Positions 40,691 through 54,000 of a DNA stretch of 64,000 nt are shown here, one piece after another. The notes under the pieces are model-generated. The model was given only the letters and a program-made list of their open reading frames with translations. It was not told the origin of the DNA and did not search any database. The stretch covers positions 79,851,635-79,915,634 of the forward strand of contig OX421963.1 of the NCBI GenBank assembly GCA_949128115.1. The letters are read 5' to 3'. Within the stretch, counting starts at the first letter, position 1. The number at the start of each line of letters is the position of its first letter. This stretch comes from Anaspis maculata. Taxonomy: Eukaryota; Arthropoda; Insecta; Coleoptera; Scraptiidae. Made by a program: the position numbers and the translations under genes.

Positions 40691-43600
40691 GCATTAGCTC
40701 TGAACTTTCCCAATGATACCAGCGATACCAATGATACAGATCTTCACGGCTTGAGCTGCGGCTTTGCGAATGTGATCGTGAGCGATTGGATGGTACAAAA
40801 CGATTTCTGAATATTCTTGTTGAATGGTATCTGTGACCACCATCGCAGTGTCAGAGCTAGCACTGTTGTTGCATCCTGATGTTGATTAGTTCTTTGGTTG
40901 ACCTACAGCGGTTTCGTTTTCTGTTCTTGAGATAAGTTTAAGCAACGTATCAACTCCATTTTCAGTCGACCAAAGCTTGCTACCCGGTTGACTTGTTGGA
41001 GTGGTAGAAGCAGTTCCGTGTTCTGGTCTAGATGATTACTGCCGGTACCGATTATCGTCAGTATCACGTTGGGGTCATCGATTGTCTGGGTTGAGTTTTT
41101 TGATGAAGGGAAAGAGCGACGTCTCTTTGAATATGGTATAATCTTCTCCTTATCCAATAATGTTTTCTAGTCCTCCTCCCCTTGGTGTAAGTAGAGTGCG
41201 TAGAAACAAGACAATCCTTGATTTGATCTTGAAGAATGATCGGCCGCATTCGGGTGCCCATTTGAAAAAAAGTTTCTCAGTAGTACGATTCGTCAACAAG
41301 CGTCAAAAACTTGGGGACAAATCGTTTTTACCAGAAGAGGGTTCCAAGAAAACTTCAACTATCCTTTCTTGGTATTTGCCTTGAATGTTCAACGCGAGGT
41401 TCAGCGTCTCAGCGTCTCAGCGTCCCCGACACCTTTTCCGGGTCAGCTTTTGATCATCAACAACATATCCAAGCTGGCACACTTCATCCTGAGGGTATTC
41501 ATTGTCAAAGCAAAAATAATGTTCTAATATCAACACGAGTCATCGTGAGGTATTATCCATCTCATCATAAGCTTACTAGTGCCTCATGCTATCCTGCCGC
41601 CATTAGTATTCCAGACGCCAAGAGTCATAAGATTGATGGCACATCGACAAAAATCGAGAAACGCTTGTAAATTGCACGTCCGACCGAAAGTCACCTTGCA
41701 TTATTTTATTCCTCGAGCACAGCTACTTAACTGAAATTTATGCTTTGAAAGACTTGCCGGTATCGCGAGCGCATCACTCTTCATAGATTACTCTTTGCGT
41801 CAAAATAGCTTGCTGCAGGCTTCAAGTTAGTGTGTGTTCGCTTATGAAATTTCAACTCCACGGTGCAGTCAGCAACGTGTCTGGGTACTGTTACATAAAC
41901 ACACTTAGAATCTGCCCCCGTTGCGGTGGAGGTTGCGGTAGGCACGAGGAGGAGTTAGAGTCGGGGGAGTAGTAGAGTAGAGTAGACTTTCCCGCCGTAC
42001 ACAAGTGTAATTATTGATTCTGCACGTGTTAAGATGTTGGCTCTGCCACCGAGAGGGAGTTCTGGAGCAGACGGATGAGGTCGAGCACCGCACCAAACAG
42101 GAGCACCGTAACATCATCGGCAAGTCTCAATTGAATTATTCGCGGAGCGCGGAGACTATGTAAACCCCCGTTCGACCCCACTATACCCCAATTATTGTTA
42201 CTTGTTGGCACTAATTGGATCCCGTGTAATCTCGCAGCAGGGCCGGAATAAAATGACGCGTCAAAGGATAATCCCGGCGGAAAGTCGGCTCGGAAGAACG
42301 CGATATCGGGGCGACGCGAAACGGCACCGTGTCGCGTCTGCAAATCTTGTTTCTACAACAGAGCGACAAAAAAGATATCAGTGTTTGCACTGTGATGATT
42401 TTGTACTCAATTCTTCTCGTAACAATATCATTGAGAAATTGAGAATATCCTAGATCCATTCCCAACCTCTTGGATCGGCTGGTAATAACCAATAATAGGT
42501 ACCTACCTGCCCAAATTTACTTCGAGTTTATTTGAATTCCGTCATTCTTCCCGCTCTTATTGGAACATGTTGATCGATCAACTTCGGTGTTTGGTGTCAG
42601 AGCGCCAAGATAATTTATTTGTATCCATGTATATGGGTACCTGTCACAGGTTGGTAACGAAGGGCTGTATTCCACCTGGAAGCTATTGGATCTTCTTCTT
42701 CCCCGGCCCACCAGCCCACCACCCAACAAGAAGAGGAAGTATGTACTATGAACGCGCTAACATTTTTTTTTCGAGATTTCGACGGATATATCCGTTTTGA
42801 GGTCCTCTATGACGAATAAGACCATTTCCTGAATGATCTCTGTCTGTATGTATGTTTGTAGGTTTGTTTGTCTGTAATCTCTCACGATAACAGCCGCAAC
42901 GTCTATCCGATCGGCTTGGAATTGGGTACACAGACATGGTTGCACCGTCGAATGAGCCCATTAGTTTTTTGCTGTCATCTGTCGAACGAAAGTGTCACTA
43001 TCAAAAATTGACAGAAGCTATATCTCACGGAACTTGACTTGCGATCTGCCGTTCGAAAGCCCATGAAAAACTGTATTCAGAACAGTTAAAAGTATTTCCC
43101 TCTCTGTCATCCGTCAAATATTAAAAAATTGTAAATTCAAATTTTTACCATTTAATTATTCAAAATCTATCCGATGGATTGGGATCAAATGTGGCAGGAA
43201 GCAACACAACAAAAGAGTCAAATTGAGTCTACAGTTGCAATTTTCCACCATTTTTCAATAGAGCGTTATGAATTTTCAAAATTTGCCACCCGAGAGGGCC
43301 TTTTGCCCGTATTTTGACCAGGACGACTCGCGAATAGAAATTGTCAATTGAAAAACAAGTTTTTCTCAAGTTAACTTGTTCGAGCTCTTTTTTTCCAAAT
43401 ATGCACATCGGATTCGAGTTCAGGAGATTGAATTTAGTCGGAAAAGATATCAAACTTGTCGTTTTTTTTTTAAATTAACCCCATGAAAACCATACAATCT
43501 GTCCCAACTGGAACAATAAGTACTTGATTGTGACTCAATGAAAATTAAACAAAAATTGAAATAAAAATAATAAAAGCACATGTAGAGATGATTTTCCAGT

Positions 43601-43752
43601 GAAAATCTCTCTCTCTTAATTAACTAAACTGAACAGTTCTATTTTGTCAACATGGATTTTGATCAATCAAACCTGTGGATCAGGTCCGTCGGTTTGAATC
43701 GTTTGAGTCGGCGCACTTCACCAGTAGTGTCAAATAAATTGGAAACAAGTAC
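40691..43752. other. Unassigned sequence, possibly more Gypsy remnant at its start
   Basis: 40,700-41,400 on the minus strand may continue the Gypsy element upstream, but I could not read a gag or protease motif. 42,835-42,880 has a TGTATGTATGTTTGT tract. Elsewhere there is no supported feature. Confidence 0.4.
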
Positions 43753-44065
43753 CTATGTTAGGGTGTACACTAATTCTGTTCTTGTATTTTTCACTAAACT
43801 CTTGATCGATGGCATCTGTAGGTCATTTTCTATTATTTTGTTCTGAACGTACCATGGCGCGTTGGTTATCATGCGTAGGACCTTGTTCTGGAAACGTTGC
43901 AATATTTTCAAATTTGAATTGCTGGCTGCTCCCCATAGTTGAATTCCATACATCCAAATCGGTTTTATGATGCTTTTGTATACCAGCAGTTTGTTTTGGA
44001 GGTTTAGTTGCGATCTTCTGCCTGTCGTGATCGGTTTTATATGGCCTGGAAAACAGATAGAGCCA
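43753..44065 (-). pseudogene. Jockey LINE C-terminal fragment (second, divergent copy)
   Basis: On the minus strand from about 44,060: TTGRRSQLNLQNKLLVYKSI, IKPIWMYGIQLWGAASNSNL and KILQRFQNKVLRMITNAPWY, then VQNKIIENDLQMPSIKSLVK. This is the same segment as 22,230-22,391 plus its upstream neighbour but is clearly divergent (IIKPIWMYG against ILKPKLTYG), so it belongs to another Jockey lineage. It is uninterrupted over about 100 codons. Neither an RT core nor a poly(A) tail is attached. Confidence 0.85.
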
Positions 44066-44741
44066 CCTAGCCGGGGTTCGCTTCCCCCCGTCCGACTCCC
44101 ATTCAACAATGATAGACACTTTTTGTGCCAAAATAGTATCAACATGATGCGATGCATTGAATTACGACGTATTTGCATCCAATGGATTTAAGGATTTCAT
44201 CCCCTCCACTTTGAGTTGCAATTCTTCAACCCTCTTCTCCAATAACTCAGAACCCCGAGGTGCGATTTCTGCAGATTTTGAATAAGTAATAGGGCATTTA
44301 TATCTGAACAGAATACCAAATTTTTACTACGCCCATGTTTTTTCCGAGGCTGTGACGATTTTTAGCGCATTTTCCATCTTGATGAAAATCGCTATTGCAA
44401 CCGCTTTGTCCGTCCGTCCGTCCGTCCGTTCCTCGAACTCCTCCCAAACTAGACGACCTAGCTTTCTAATTTTTTCGCTGTTACATAGCTGCTACTCCCA
44501 AAGGAGGGCTAGGCTATATTGGATGTCCATATTGCGCCGCCAACATAGAGAAAACCGCCCCCGATAAACTTGAAATAACATAATATTGCACTTTCTACCA
44601 GACCTGATGCTCTGGTGTTCTCATTTTTTGAATAATACATAGTTGCCACTTATTAACGTAAGCCAAGAAACATTCCGTCTTCAATATGCGCCGCCGACAT
44701 GAAAAAACTGCTAAAAACCCCCCCAATCACTTTAAAATGAA
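44066..44741. repeat. Degenerate lead-in to the satellite, with GTCC microsatellite
   Basis: GTCCGTCCGTCCGTCCGTCC at 44,408-44,429. From about 44,440 phrases similar to the 260-bp satellite appear (GGAGGGCTAGGCTA, GCGCCGCCAACATAG, AAACTTGAAATAACATAA), suggesting decayed satellite units. Confidence 0.5.
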
Positions 44742-45652
44742 AAACATAAACCCGAAGACATAGCGATCTGATTCTTTCGGTATATAAATAGCTGACTAAA
44801 AATGGGAAAGGATAGGCTACTTTTGGTTAGTCGCCGCCCCCAGATTCCGCCCCCAAACGTAAAAAAAAGCAACTTTTACAAATGTTACTGATTGAGATGT
44901 TCCCTTGAACATTAGGAACTGCCAACTCAAATTCTGCAACATTTGCTCAGCCGAACGCTGCCGCTCCCACACGCCGCCCCCAAAGTAAAAGATAAATGAA
45001 AAACATGAACCCGAAGACATAGCGATCTAAGTTTCTCGCTATATGGATAGCTAACTAAAAATGGAAAAGAATAGGCTACTTTTGATATGGCGCCGTCTCC
45101 AGCTTCCGCCCCCAAAAGAAAAAAAGTGCAACTTTCAACAATTTTCACTGATTTAGCTGATAATGTTACCTCGAACATTTAGAAACTCTTGACTCAAACC
45201 GTGCAAGAATTTCTTTGCCAAACTCTGCCGCTCCCACACGCTGCCCCCAAAGTGAGAGATGAATGTAAAACATAAACCTGAAGACATAACGATATAATTC
45301 TTTCACTATATTGATAACTGACTGAAATTGGAAAAAGATAGGCCACTTTTAATTAGCCGCCGCCTCCAGCTGCCGCCTCCAAACAAAAAAATGCAACTTT
45401 CACAATTTTCACTGATTGTTTTATTTCCCTTACATTTAGAAACTCCCAACTCAAACTGTGCAACAGTTACTTTGCCGAATGCTGCCGCCCCCACACGCTG
45501 CCCTCAAAGTGAGAGATGAATGAAAAACATAAACCCGAAGACATAACAATCTAATTCTTTCGCTATATGGATAGCTAACTAAAAATGGGAAAGAATAGAC
45601 TACTGTTGATTAGTCGCCGCTCCCAGCTCCCGCCCTCAAACAAAAAAATATT
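44742..45652. repeat. About 260-bp tandem satellite, roughly 3.5 units
   Basis: The phrase AAACATAAACCCGAAGACAT (or variants) starts units at 44,742, 45,001, 45,268 and 45,525, spacings of 259, 267 and 257. Each unit then has AGCTRACT, AATGGGAAAG, TAGGCTACTTTTG, CCGCCCCCAG and CTGCCGCTCCCACACGC in order. Units differ by roughly 10-20 percent by eye. Open frames across it on the minus strand follow the repeat and are not genes. Confidence 0.9.
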
Positions 45653-48600
45653 GATGAGTGAAAGAATTTTCATTCAAATCTAATTCATTGGCAAGTACCC
45701 CATTCTGATAACAAAATATCACAATGAGTTTCGGATGAAGAAAGTGGGCAAGGAATGGTGTTTCTGCTTCAACCAAATTTCTTTACGTCCACAATATGCC
45801 TGAAGGCCACGCACGTGAAGGCATACTCACTTGTTTTACTCTTTTTCCCGTACTAATTTGACTGAGGTGCAAAAATTTGAATTTGGCGGGCTCTGCGTTT
45901 ACTGGAAGTGGCCTGCCATTAGCCACATGCATGGTGAGACATTTTATGATCTACTTCTTCCCGTTTGAGACCAGTTCGGACTCAATCTGATTATTTCTGC
46001 GGCCGTGGTGCGAATTCCAGGCGAGTACTGCAATTTACAGCGACTCAAAACATTCGAAGACCTGGAAGACAGGCGAGAAAGTCCGAGAAAATTTCTACTG
46101 ACTTCTCATGGTCTAAGGACTCACTTAACTAAAAATCAGCTTCGAGCGAATTTGTTCCCGGTATTTATGATATAAAGTCTAGATTGACTGGGCTATACCC
46201 TGAGCCGCCGAGGCGCATGTGTATGACTTTCCTGTTGATTGAAAAATTTATCTCAATCCTCAACTGTGAGTTTTGGAGTAACCAACTTTCCCAAAATATT
46301 TTTGAAAGTTTTCTCCACACACGATCTTGCATATGTATGGACTTATTTAAAAAAACTGATGTAGTTCCCCATAGGTCGAAGTTTTTGTGTCATATTTTTG
46401 TTTTTCTTGGGTTTCTAATGATTTGGGAAGACAACTATGAACATTTGAAAAATGAAAACTGTTTTGAACGCTTGGAAAATGACCCAGCATTAGAACTATG
46501 TACCTAAAAAAATTTAATCTAGCTGGTTGAACGCAAAAAAATGGAGAAACTTGAAATTGGAAAAATTGTAGAAAATAGGAGCTCCGCTCCAGAAGGCACC
46601 ATTTTTTGTTCTGGAAACCGGGATTTTCGGATCCAGCGGGGTCGAGTTAGTCTGAAAATTTTATCGCCAACCGGTAACCTTTTCATGGTGCTGAACACAG
46701 TTTAGAGAGCACTTTTGAAAAATTGAGCCTAGACTAAAACTCAACTTCCTACCCGAAAGGACGTCTCATAATAAAATTCCCATCCGTTCTTTGTACTCGT
46801 AAGGCAAGTTTTGGGGTGACACAACCGATTTTTCTGCATGTTATGGGTCAATGTTCCAATGCATTAAATCAAGCAGGTACCTATCCAAATTATGTGATCG
46901 AAAAGGTGTTATCTAAATATATACGAAAAAGTTTAGTATGCATGTAAGTACTTAGAAAAAGTCTTTTCCAAGATTTCACGATCTAGCCCTGGAAGAATGT
47001 GCCGCAAAATAATGTAGGTACAGCAGAGACGATTTTCAGCCTACCCTAATAAGTTCCAGAAAGACGAAGAGATGGCGTACGGAAGGATGGCATGGAATTC
47101 TTTTTTAGGACAAGGCACGGCACACCAGCCGCTTTACTTTAAGCGAACGTGATATTTCTCTCCCCTGAAATATAACTTCAATTTACATAAAATAATGCAG
47201 GAGATTCCCCGGCAAATGTCCTTGCGCCAAACAAACAATATTTCAGGCATTTCCAGCCGCGACAAGCAATTTGAATACAAGCAAAAAAATGCTCTCTTTT
47301 CATAAATTTCATATAGTTCGGTACCTCTGGTCCTCTGCCGATGCCTATCTTGTTTTTTTGCATTTCACTTGCGACACAATTGAATTTTTACAAAGGGCAT
47401 TCTTTTCCAAAAGAAAATTCTCGTGTGTGCGTCTCTTTTGAAAGCGCGCGGTTAGAATTGCAAACATTCCATTGCGCGGCATATCACTGTGTATGCACAT
47501 CCGCACAATGTCTCTCTGATGGCACACTTTTGTTTTACGGCACGTCGAAATTTCAGAGCTCCCAGCAATGAGTACGTCCTGCAGGCACGTACAGAGCACG
47601 GCGAAACAATTGTACGGAAATAAAATCCAAACTACCCTTGTCTACACCTCCGCCTCTCGCGGTTGCTTTTACTGCAGATTTTCGAGTCGCTTTTCAGTGT
47701 TTTCTGGCAGTTTACGTAACGTGTGCACTTTCAAAAAGAGCGAGGGAAATAGAGTGCGACAACGGAAGAAATGGGGGGGAGGGGGAGGAATGGCGCGCGA
47801 GAGAAAGAACGCCTATGTTGGAATTGCAGTAATAAACACTACACAAGAATACAAAATGAAGAATGCAAAGCGTCAACATTTCACACACACACGGCCAGTG
47901 AACATTCCTAATGGAATAAACCGCATGAATTTATGGCCAAAACAGATTTGCACCTGTTAAAATATGTCTGCAATGTGCAACCAACTATTTCATGTGCCAT
48001 TCATCCCCTATTTTTGGGCGTGGTGTGTTGTCGCGTTTCATGTTTGCCTCAAATTTGCGCCGGACGGTTAGTTTTAATTTATTCACATCAAAAAGCGGTT
48101 CTGGTGAAAATTGTGGTGGTGTTCATAAAATTGTCGGTTGCATATAACTCGCAAAAATGTTTTGACAATTTCCATAGCACAAATAATCATCTATCATATT
48201 AATATCTTAATATTAATTTCTCAGTGTGAATTTCCAGACTCGGTTTGAAAAATTGTTAATAATAATCGGTTTAGGACAACGACTCCCCTTTTTGAGACTG
48301 ATAACTTTGTTTTAGCGTGCAACTGCAGTTATTTAGATTTCGATGTTGATTGAGTTATTAAGTACAAGAGAATTATTATGAATGACGAATGTTTTGGAGA
48401 GGAGTTTCATCTAGAGAGACGTTCGGTTTGGTGATCGCGTAACTAATTAATTTGTTGCAGTATTCACCTGAGATTGATAGAGATTGTTGAATCGGGAAAA
48501 AAAAATCTATTAGAAGCTGCGATTCGATAAATTTGTACCTATAATGAATTGTTACGGCTCAATAGTTGGTCAGCAATCTGATATTTATCCATAGGGAATA

Positions 48601-50288
48601 ATAGTTGTTTCGAAGCCTTCTCGCGTTGGTTCGTCGGCGAGCACCTTGTAGGTTTTTAGCAACAATGGGTTTCACTTCACACAAAACAAAACGGAGTTCA
48701 ATCAACGGGTCTTCACACGAGAGTTGGTACCTTGACTTGAGTAATTGTTCGCGTACACCATTGGTTCCGAAGTTTTTGGAAGGGTGAAATTGGGTTTCAC
48801 ATTTCCGGCTGTAGACACTCGCGGTCGCGCTATCCTTGTAAGCATCAAGGGCAATTCAAGGTGAAAATAGGTCCAGTTCTCCACAAAGGCACCGGCCATA
48901 TCCAATCCCTCCCAAAACGGGCAAAAGATTACCATAGCCTAAAAAGAGCAATGCAAAAAGAATAGTCTTGATATAAGAGACGCAGCCTTCGAGAAGAGAT
49001 TCATAATAGAAGGAGCCCCGCACACACCGGCCCACGAACTTGGATTGTAGGGAACAGGGGAAACAACAGAAAAGAGAGGGGGAAGTTCCCATCGCTCGCA
49101 AAAGTCACTCACTCCTTTTCGGTGTCTAGATGCTGGGCATATCCCTAACATAACCTATAACACTAACTTAAATGTTGAATCCGATGAATCCACGATGAGA
49201 ATTTCGAACCACGCTCCCCAAACCAAGTTTAAATGTTGGTCAAGGTGTAGAATCAGGTGTTCATCGGGGTATTAATGTGTGACGGCTTTGAAATAATTAT
49301 TAGGGGAGAGTGGTAACTCATCTTTTAGGGAACACTTAGAAAACTCAGCTATCCTAGCTACCAGCGTGAGGTAGGGTCCGGTATAGGAACGAGCTTTCAT
49401 TTAAACACTTTGACATGTAAATAGAAGTCAATACAATGATTTTATGTAACTACTAATTTCTATGTCTTACCGCGTTCAAACTAGAGATTAATTCGATCTC
49501 AACACGCCCAGGAGCTCTACCCTCGAACCACATGAAAGAGGCACAACAGGATGGTGTCCTGATACTAGACGATCACCGGCCAAAGCTGTCACAAGAGCGG
49601 GAAAAGTGATTACTTTCGAATAAGATGAATTAAATTGAAGTATGTTGGGTTGCCTATTCATCCAGGCGCATAAGCTGAAAAGTTAGGGGTGTTTCACAAT
49701 CTAGGCCAGTTTTAATAGTTTTAGCCAATGCTACTTATTGGAGGGATTGAATTTTTCAACAAATGGCGCTAACATTTTTTTCTCTGAACTGGGGCAGTGC
49801 AAGTGTACTCTAAAATTCTGTTGGACTCGTCATGGCCATACGCAGGCTTCAGTTTTGGGAGTTGATGGCCAGAGCATCATTAAAATCCAGAATAAATCAT
49901 GAGCAAAGCGAGCGAAATAGTGCCTCCCCTCAGGTAAATATTTCTCTGAAAAACGGGCGAAAAAACCTCATCCAATGTTATAGATTAGGTGTCTTGTGTT
50001 CGTAGTACCTACATGCGCTTTCCATGTGGCCAGAGGTAAAGGAAGAATCAACTGGCAAAAATTTCGTGCACTTGGCTTTCAAAGTAATATAGCTAGATGT
50101 TTTTGAACTACATATTTTGAAGCAAAGATGAGAGAGCAGTGCAACAACATTATTGTGTTCTTGAATGTGGACACTGTACAGTGTACATACCCCTGTCGGT
50201 TCTGTTACGGAAAGATGCAGCTTTGTAGATACCTGAAATACTGTCATGATAATGACATAAAGGCCCTAGGTAAGAGCTCATCCCTCAA
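45653..50288. other. Unassigned sequence
   Basis: 47,100-48,200 is unique-looking with a GGGGGGGAGGGGGAGG tract near 47,773. 49,302 has GGGGAGAGTGG, resembling one end of the element at 9,478. A 107-codon plus frame (46,184-46,507) and a pair of frames at 48,856-49,151 have no recognised domain. No RNA gene seen. Confidence 0.4.
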
Positions 50289-50292
50289 ATAT

Positions 50293-50708
50293 TGTTACGT
50301 ATTTCGCGTACGGGTTAAAATATAATTGAGACGATCGTATTAAAACACACACTGTTTATTACTGCGTACTGTGTTCTAATAAATACACGCTAACAATCAT
50401 CCACTTGGAAATATATCGCAGGTACTTCGCTTTTATCCGCTCGCTGCCACTTTACATTCCAATTCAAAACTCACTGTCGCACTGGAGGGCGGTGCTTTTA
50501 TATGCCTCCGATTCGCGTACCCGAATTTTCTATCATCTTCCAGCAATTTCCATAGTGGCCCGGCATATGCGGTTTCTAGACCACTCCTGAATAATCACAC
50601 ACCTTCCGCGTGTTTCTCGTGTGCTCCGGAATGTCTGCACCTCCGCCAAAGTGGACAGATGTGCCTTGATCGAGCGTTGAAGGTTCTTCAGAATCGCTGC
50701 TCGTAACA
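50293..50708 (-). mobile_element. Solo LTR of a Gypsy-like retrotransposon
   Basis: The 416-bp unit starts TGTTACG and ends CGTAACA (TG...CA with 7-bp terminal inverted repeats). ATAT lies immediately outside both ends (50,289-50,292 and 50,709-50,712), a 4-bp target-site duplication. Read on the minus strand it has a TATAAAA promoter motif (plus 50,496-50,503) upstream of an AATAAA signal (plus 50,355-50,360), the right order for U3-R-U5. No internal coding sequence adjoins, so it is what remains after LTR-LTR recombination. Gypsy assignment is from length, ends and duplication size. Confidence 0.85.
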
Positions 50709-50712
50709 ATAT

Positions 50713-51085
50713 AATAACGGAAAAGGCACGTGTAGTCCAAATATGTAAGTTGCCGAATCGCCCAATTGGCAGACGCTAGGTCATTTCCGCGATGGAATAA
50801 AATGCAAACAAAGGTATTTGCACGAAAAACAAGTGGTGTTGGTACCTGTTTGCGTCAATGACCTGATTGGACGATTCGATTAAAAAGACTTACATACGGG
50901 AACACGGGGGCATTCGTTCGGCATTCGGCATTCGATTATCATCATTCATTTGGTTCGGTGGTAGTCATTAGTACTGCTGGTTGAATGCAGACTGTTAGTT
51001 CAAGGGACTGAGGTTGTGCCCTCAGTTCCAAGTTTATTAATCGTAGTAAGTAGAAGTATTTTTATAAAGTGTGGAATTATCATAT
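50713..51085. other. Unassigned sequence
   Basis: Short stretch between two mobile elements; a GGCATTCGGCATTCG direct repeat near 50,920. Nothing else seen. Confidence 0.4.
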
Positions 51086-51092
51086 AATAATT

Positions 51093-54000
51093 AGGAAGTG
51101 CCTCCGTAGCCGGCCCCGGCTACGTGTATTGTATCCGAAGCCGGCTATTTGTATGGTGACCGGCACTGCCGGCCTCCGTATTATTGTAGCCGGCACCAAG
51201 TGAGTGACAGTGCTTTCTGCCTGCTTTTTATATCACAAGCGACAGAATTCCGCACCAGACCAGAAGGCTCCTTCCTGAGTTCCGGACGGACTTTTTTTGT
51301 TGTTGAATGTTCCACGACGCATCAGCTACGAGATTATTTAGCGTCGACGAGACATTCAGTGAGTTTTTGGTACACGTTTATCTTACTTGAATTGCCTACG
51401 GTTAACTATGTGAGACCCCAGTACTCCGGTAGCACTCAACTCTGTAGTCAGAAATCCATTTTAAGTGTTTGTTGTGTTGATACATAAGATGTAATATTTT
51501 TTTATATAAGTTGTACCTATATGGATATTACAGTTTATGTATTTAAGTTGACACTTCCAATAACCACAATAACCTCAAAAATTAAAAAAAAAATGCAATT
51601 TGCATTGAAAAAAACACGTAAAGTAGTGTACAACATTCGTGGCTTGTTACACAAAATGCTTTCCGACACTCAGCCTCTTACAGAACTTGGACTGCGCCCT
51701 CGTTCTGCAAATTTCGGCTTCTTGTCTGAAAACCACTTATGTAACAGCCAACTCGTATCGTAAACTACTATTTTCTGTAACCGCTGTAGTCAGACAGGTG
51801 CAGATATGGCATAGTAAGGAAGGTTGGAACAATTTTTGGAACGATAGGACAACACATCAAAATATTTATTATACAAAAACGTGGGTACGTGACCATAGTC
51901 ACCCTCGGAAGAAATGAGACTTCTATAGATATGAATCAATCAGCAAACAACGTTCGAAGAGGTGTTCTTTTCGTATACCCGCTCCCTAACGGTTTGTATC
52001 ATCTTGTTTTTCTTATTATCAATCTTATTATTATTAATCTTATTATTATGAGTCACTCAAAGGGCAGAATACTTTCGACATGATTTTTTTCACGATTAGA
52101 CTTCTTTTGTTTCTTTTCTCGCTGCGCTCGGCGCCTGAACTCTCATTCTCCGTCACATGAATAGTGGGAGCGGTACGCAAAAGCATACCGCATTTTGAAG
52201 TGCAGTAACGAGATTTTGCATGGGCGTACTTTATACCGAAACAAGCGATTTGACCCGCAGCACTCGATATTTTGTCCCTTAGGGGGCCAATGGGGGCCCT
52301 CCAAATTTTCAAGATGCAAGAACTTTCACAAAATGATCATTGAGTATCGTCATGTATGTCATAAGTGAAGCTCACGGGTCTATTGAAAATGTTTTCATCA
52401 AATGTCGTCGTGTCCAATTCATTCTTCACATTTGAAAAAAAAATTCTTCCGCAGAGGTCAAAAAAACTGTTTTTATTTTTTCTGCTGTGCAAGGAAACGA
52501 TAAATTCATATGTTTTGTTGCGTTCCCTAAATCGCGTTCCGTAAGCCCAAATATGAAGACAATTTTTTCGCAGTATAATTTTCCAAAGAAGAGGTGACCT
52601 CTTCAGTACACTTTTTTCAACTGCATTTTTTTCAATGTTCCTACTGGATAAGACTGTCAATTTTTGCAGATATGAGAAGCTTGAACTCTTTTCTTAGTAA
52701 TTTTCATGCTACATGGCTTCAAAACGCACAAGAGAGCCCTAAAACTTTTTTTTTCTGCTGGGCTGTCAAATTTTTGGCATGTTGATTTTGTATTTGTAGT
52801 AGGGGAGACGCGCAAATAAATGATATCTAGTCCAGGCGAATAAGTTCTACCGGAAAATATACCTACTTATACCTAACGACTCTGCGTTTTGTTGTAATAC
52901 AATAAAACACGGCATGGAAGAATAATTTCTGTTGAAACCAAGTCGCCTGCGCCTGCAGCCTGGATTGAATATTGGTTCGCGTCTCTCCTACTATTAAATC
53001 AAAATATCGTAAGTTGGACGGCCCAGCAGAAGAGAACTCTTTTTGGGCTCCCTTGGGCGTTTTATAGTCATGTTGCTTCGCAACTACCAAGAAAAGAGTT
53101 CGAGGTCTCCATTCCTGCAAAAATTACGAGTGATATCCACTGGGGACATAGAAAGAAATGCTCTTGGAAAAAAGGTACTGAATAAGAGGTCACCACTTCT
53201 TTGAAAAATACTATTACAAGAAAAATCTCTTCATAATTAGGTTTAGGGAATGCGATTTAGTTGGGAACGCAACAGAACATATGAATGTATCGTCTTCTTG
53301 CAAGAAGAAAAAATAAAAAGAAAAAAGATTTTTTTTTTCAAGTGTGAAGAATGAATCGGACACGACGACAATTGATGAAAACATTTTCAATAGACCCGTA
53401 AGCTCCACTTATGACATACATGACGATATACTCAATCATCGTCATGCGAAAGTTCTTGCATCTTGAAAATTTGGAGGGCCCCCATTGGCCCCCTAAGGGA
53501 CAAAATATCGAGTGCTGCGGGTCAAATCGCTTGTCTCGGTATGAAGTATGCCCATACAAAATCCCGTTACTGCACTTCAAAATGCAGTATCGATGTGTTT
53601 TTAGGTGTGTACCGCTTTCACTAGAAGTCTCACTCAAACCCCTAATACAATAAATATCTATTTTCATCAATAATATTCTCCACAAATAATTATGCGAATG
53701 TGACATCGTGACGGATTTTCTTACTGTACGATTTTCCCCGTTATATTACAGCACGGTGAAAACTGTGTTCTGGCAGGCACAGCATGGAAATCTAATAATC
53801 TCCACAAAGTATAAGAATGTCGTTTGGAAAACTCGATCTGGTATTAATTTTAATTGAAATAACAAAAACAAAACCACAATAATTTAACAAAAACAAAACA
53901 AAAATAACATAAACAAATCAACAAAGCGCAAAAATTAACAAGCAAACAGCTCGGAACTTTGCTTCGATTCGATTCGAAAATGTAACGGTAATCGTCTGCA

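Noticed and set aside
44742..45652. Gene family in tandem
   Set aside because: Open frames follow the 260-bp period and are not maintained in frame between units.
52165..53622. Relationship of foldback element 3 to elements 1 and 2
   Set aside because: It lacks CAGGGTG ends and TA flanks, so I do not group it with them.
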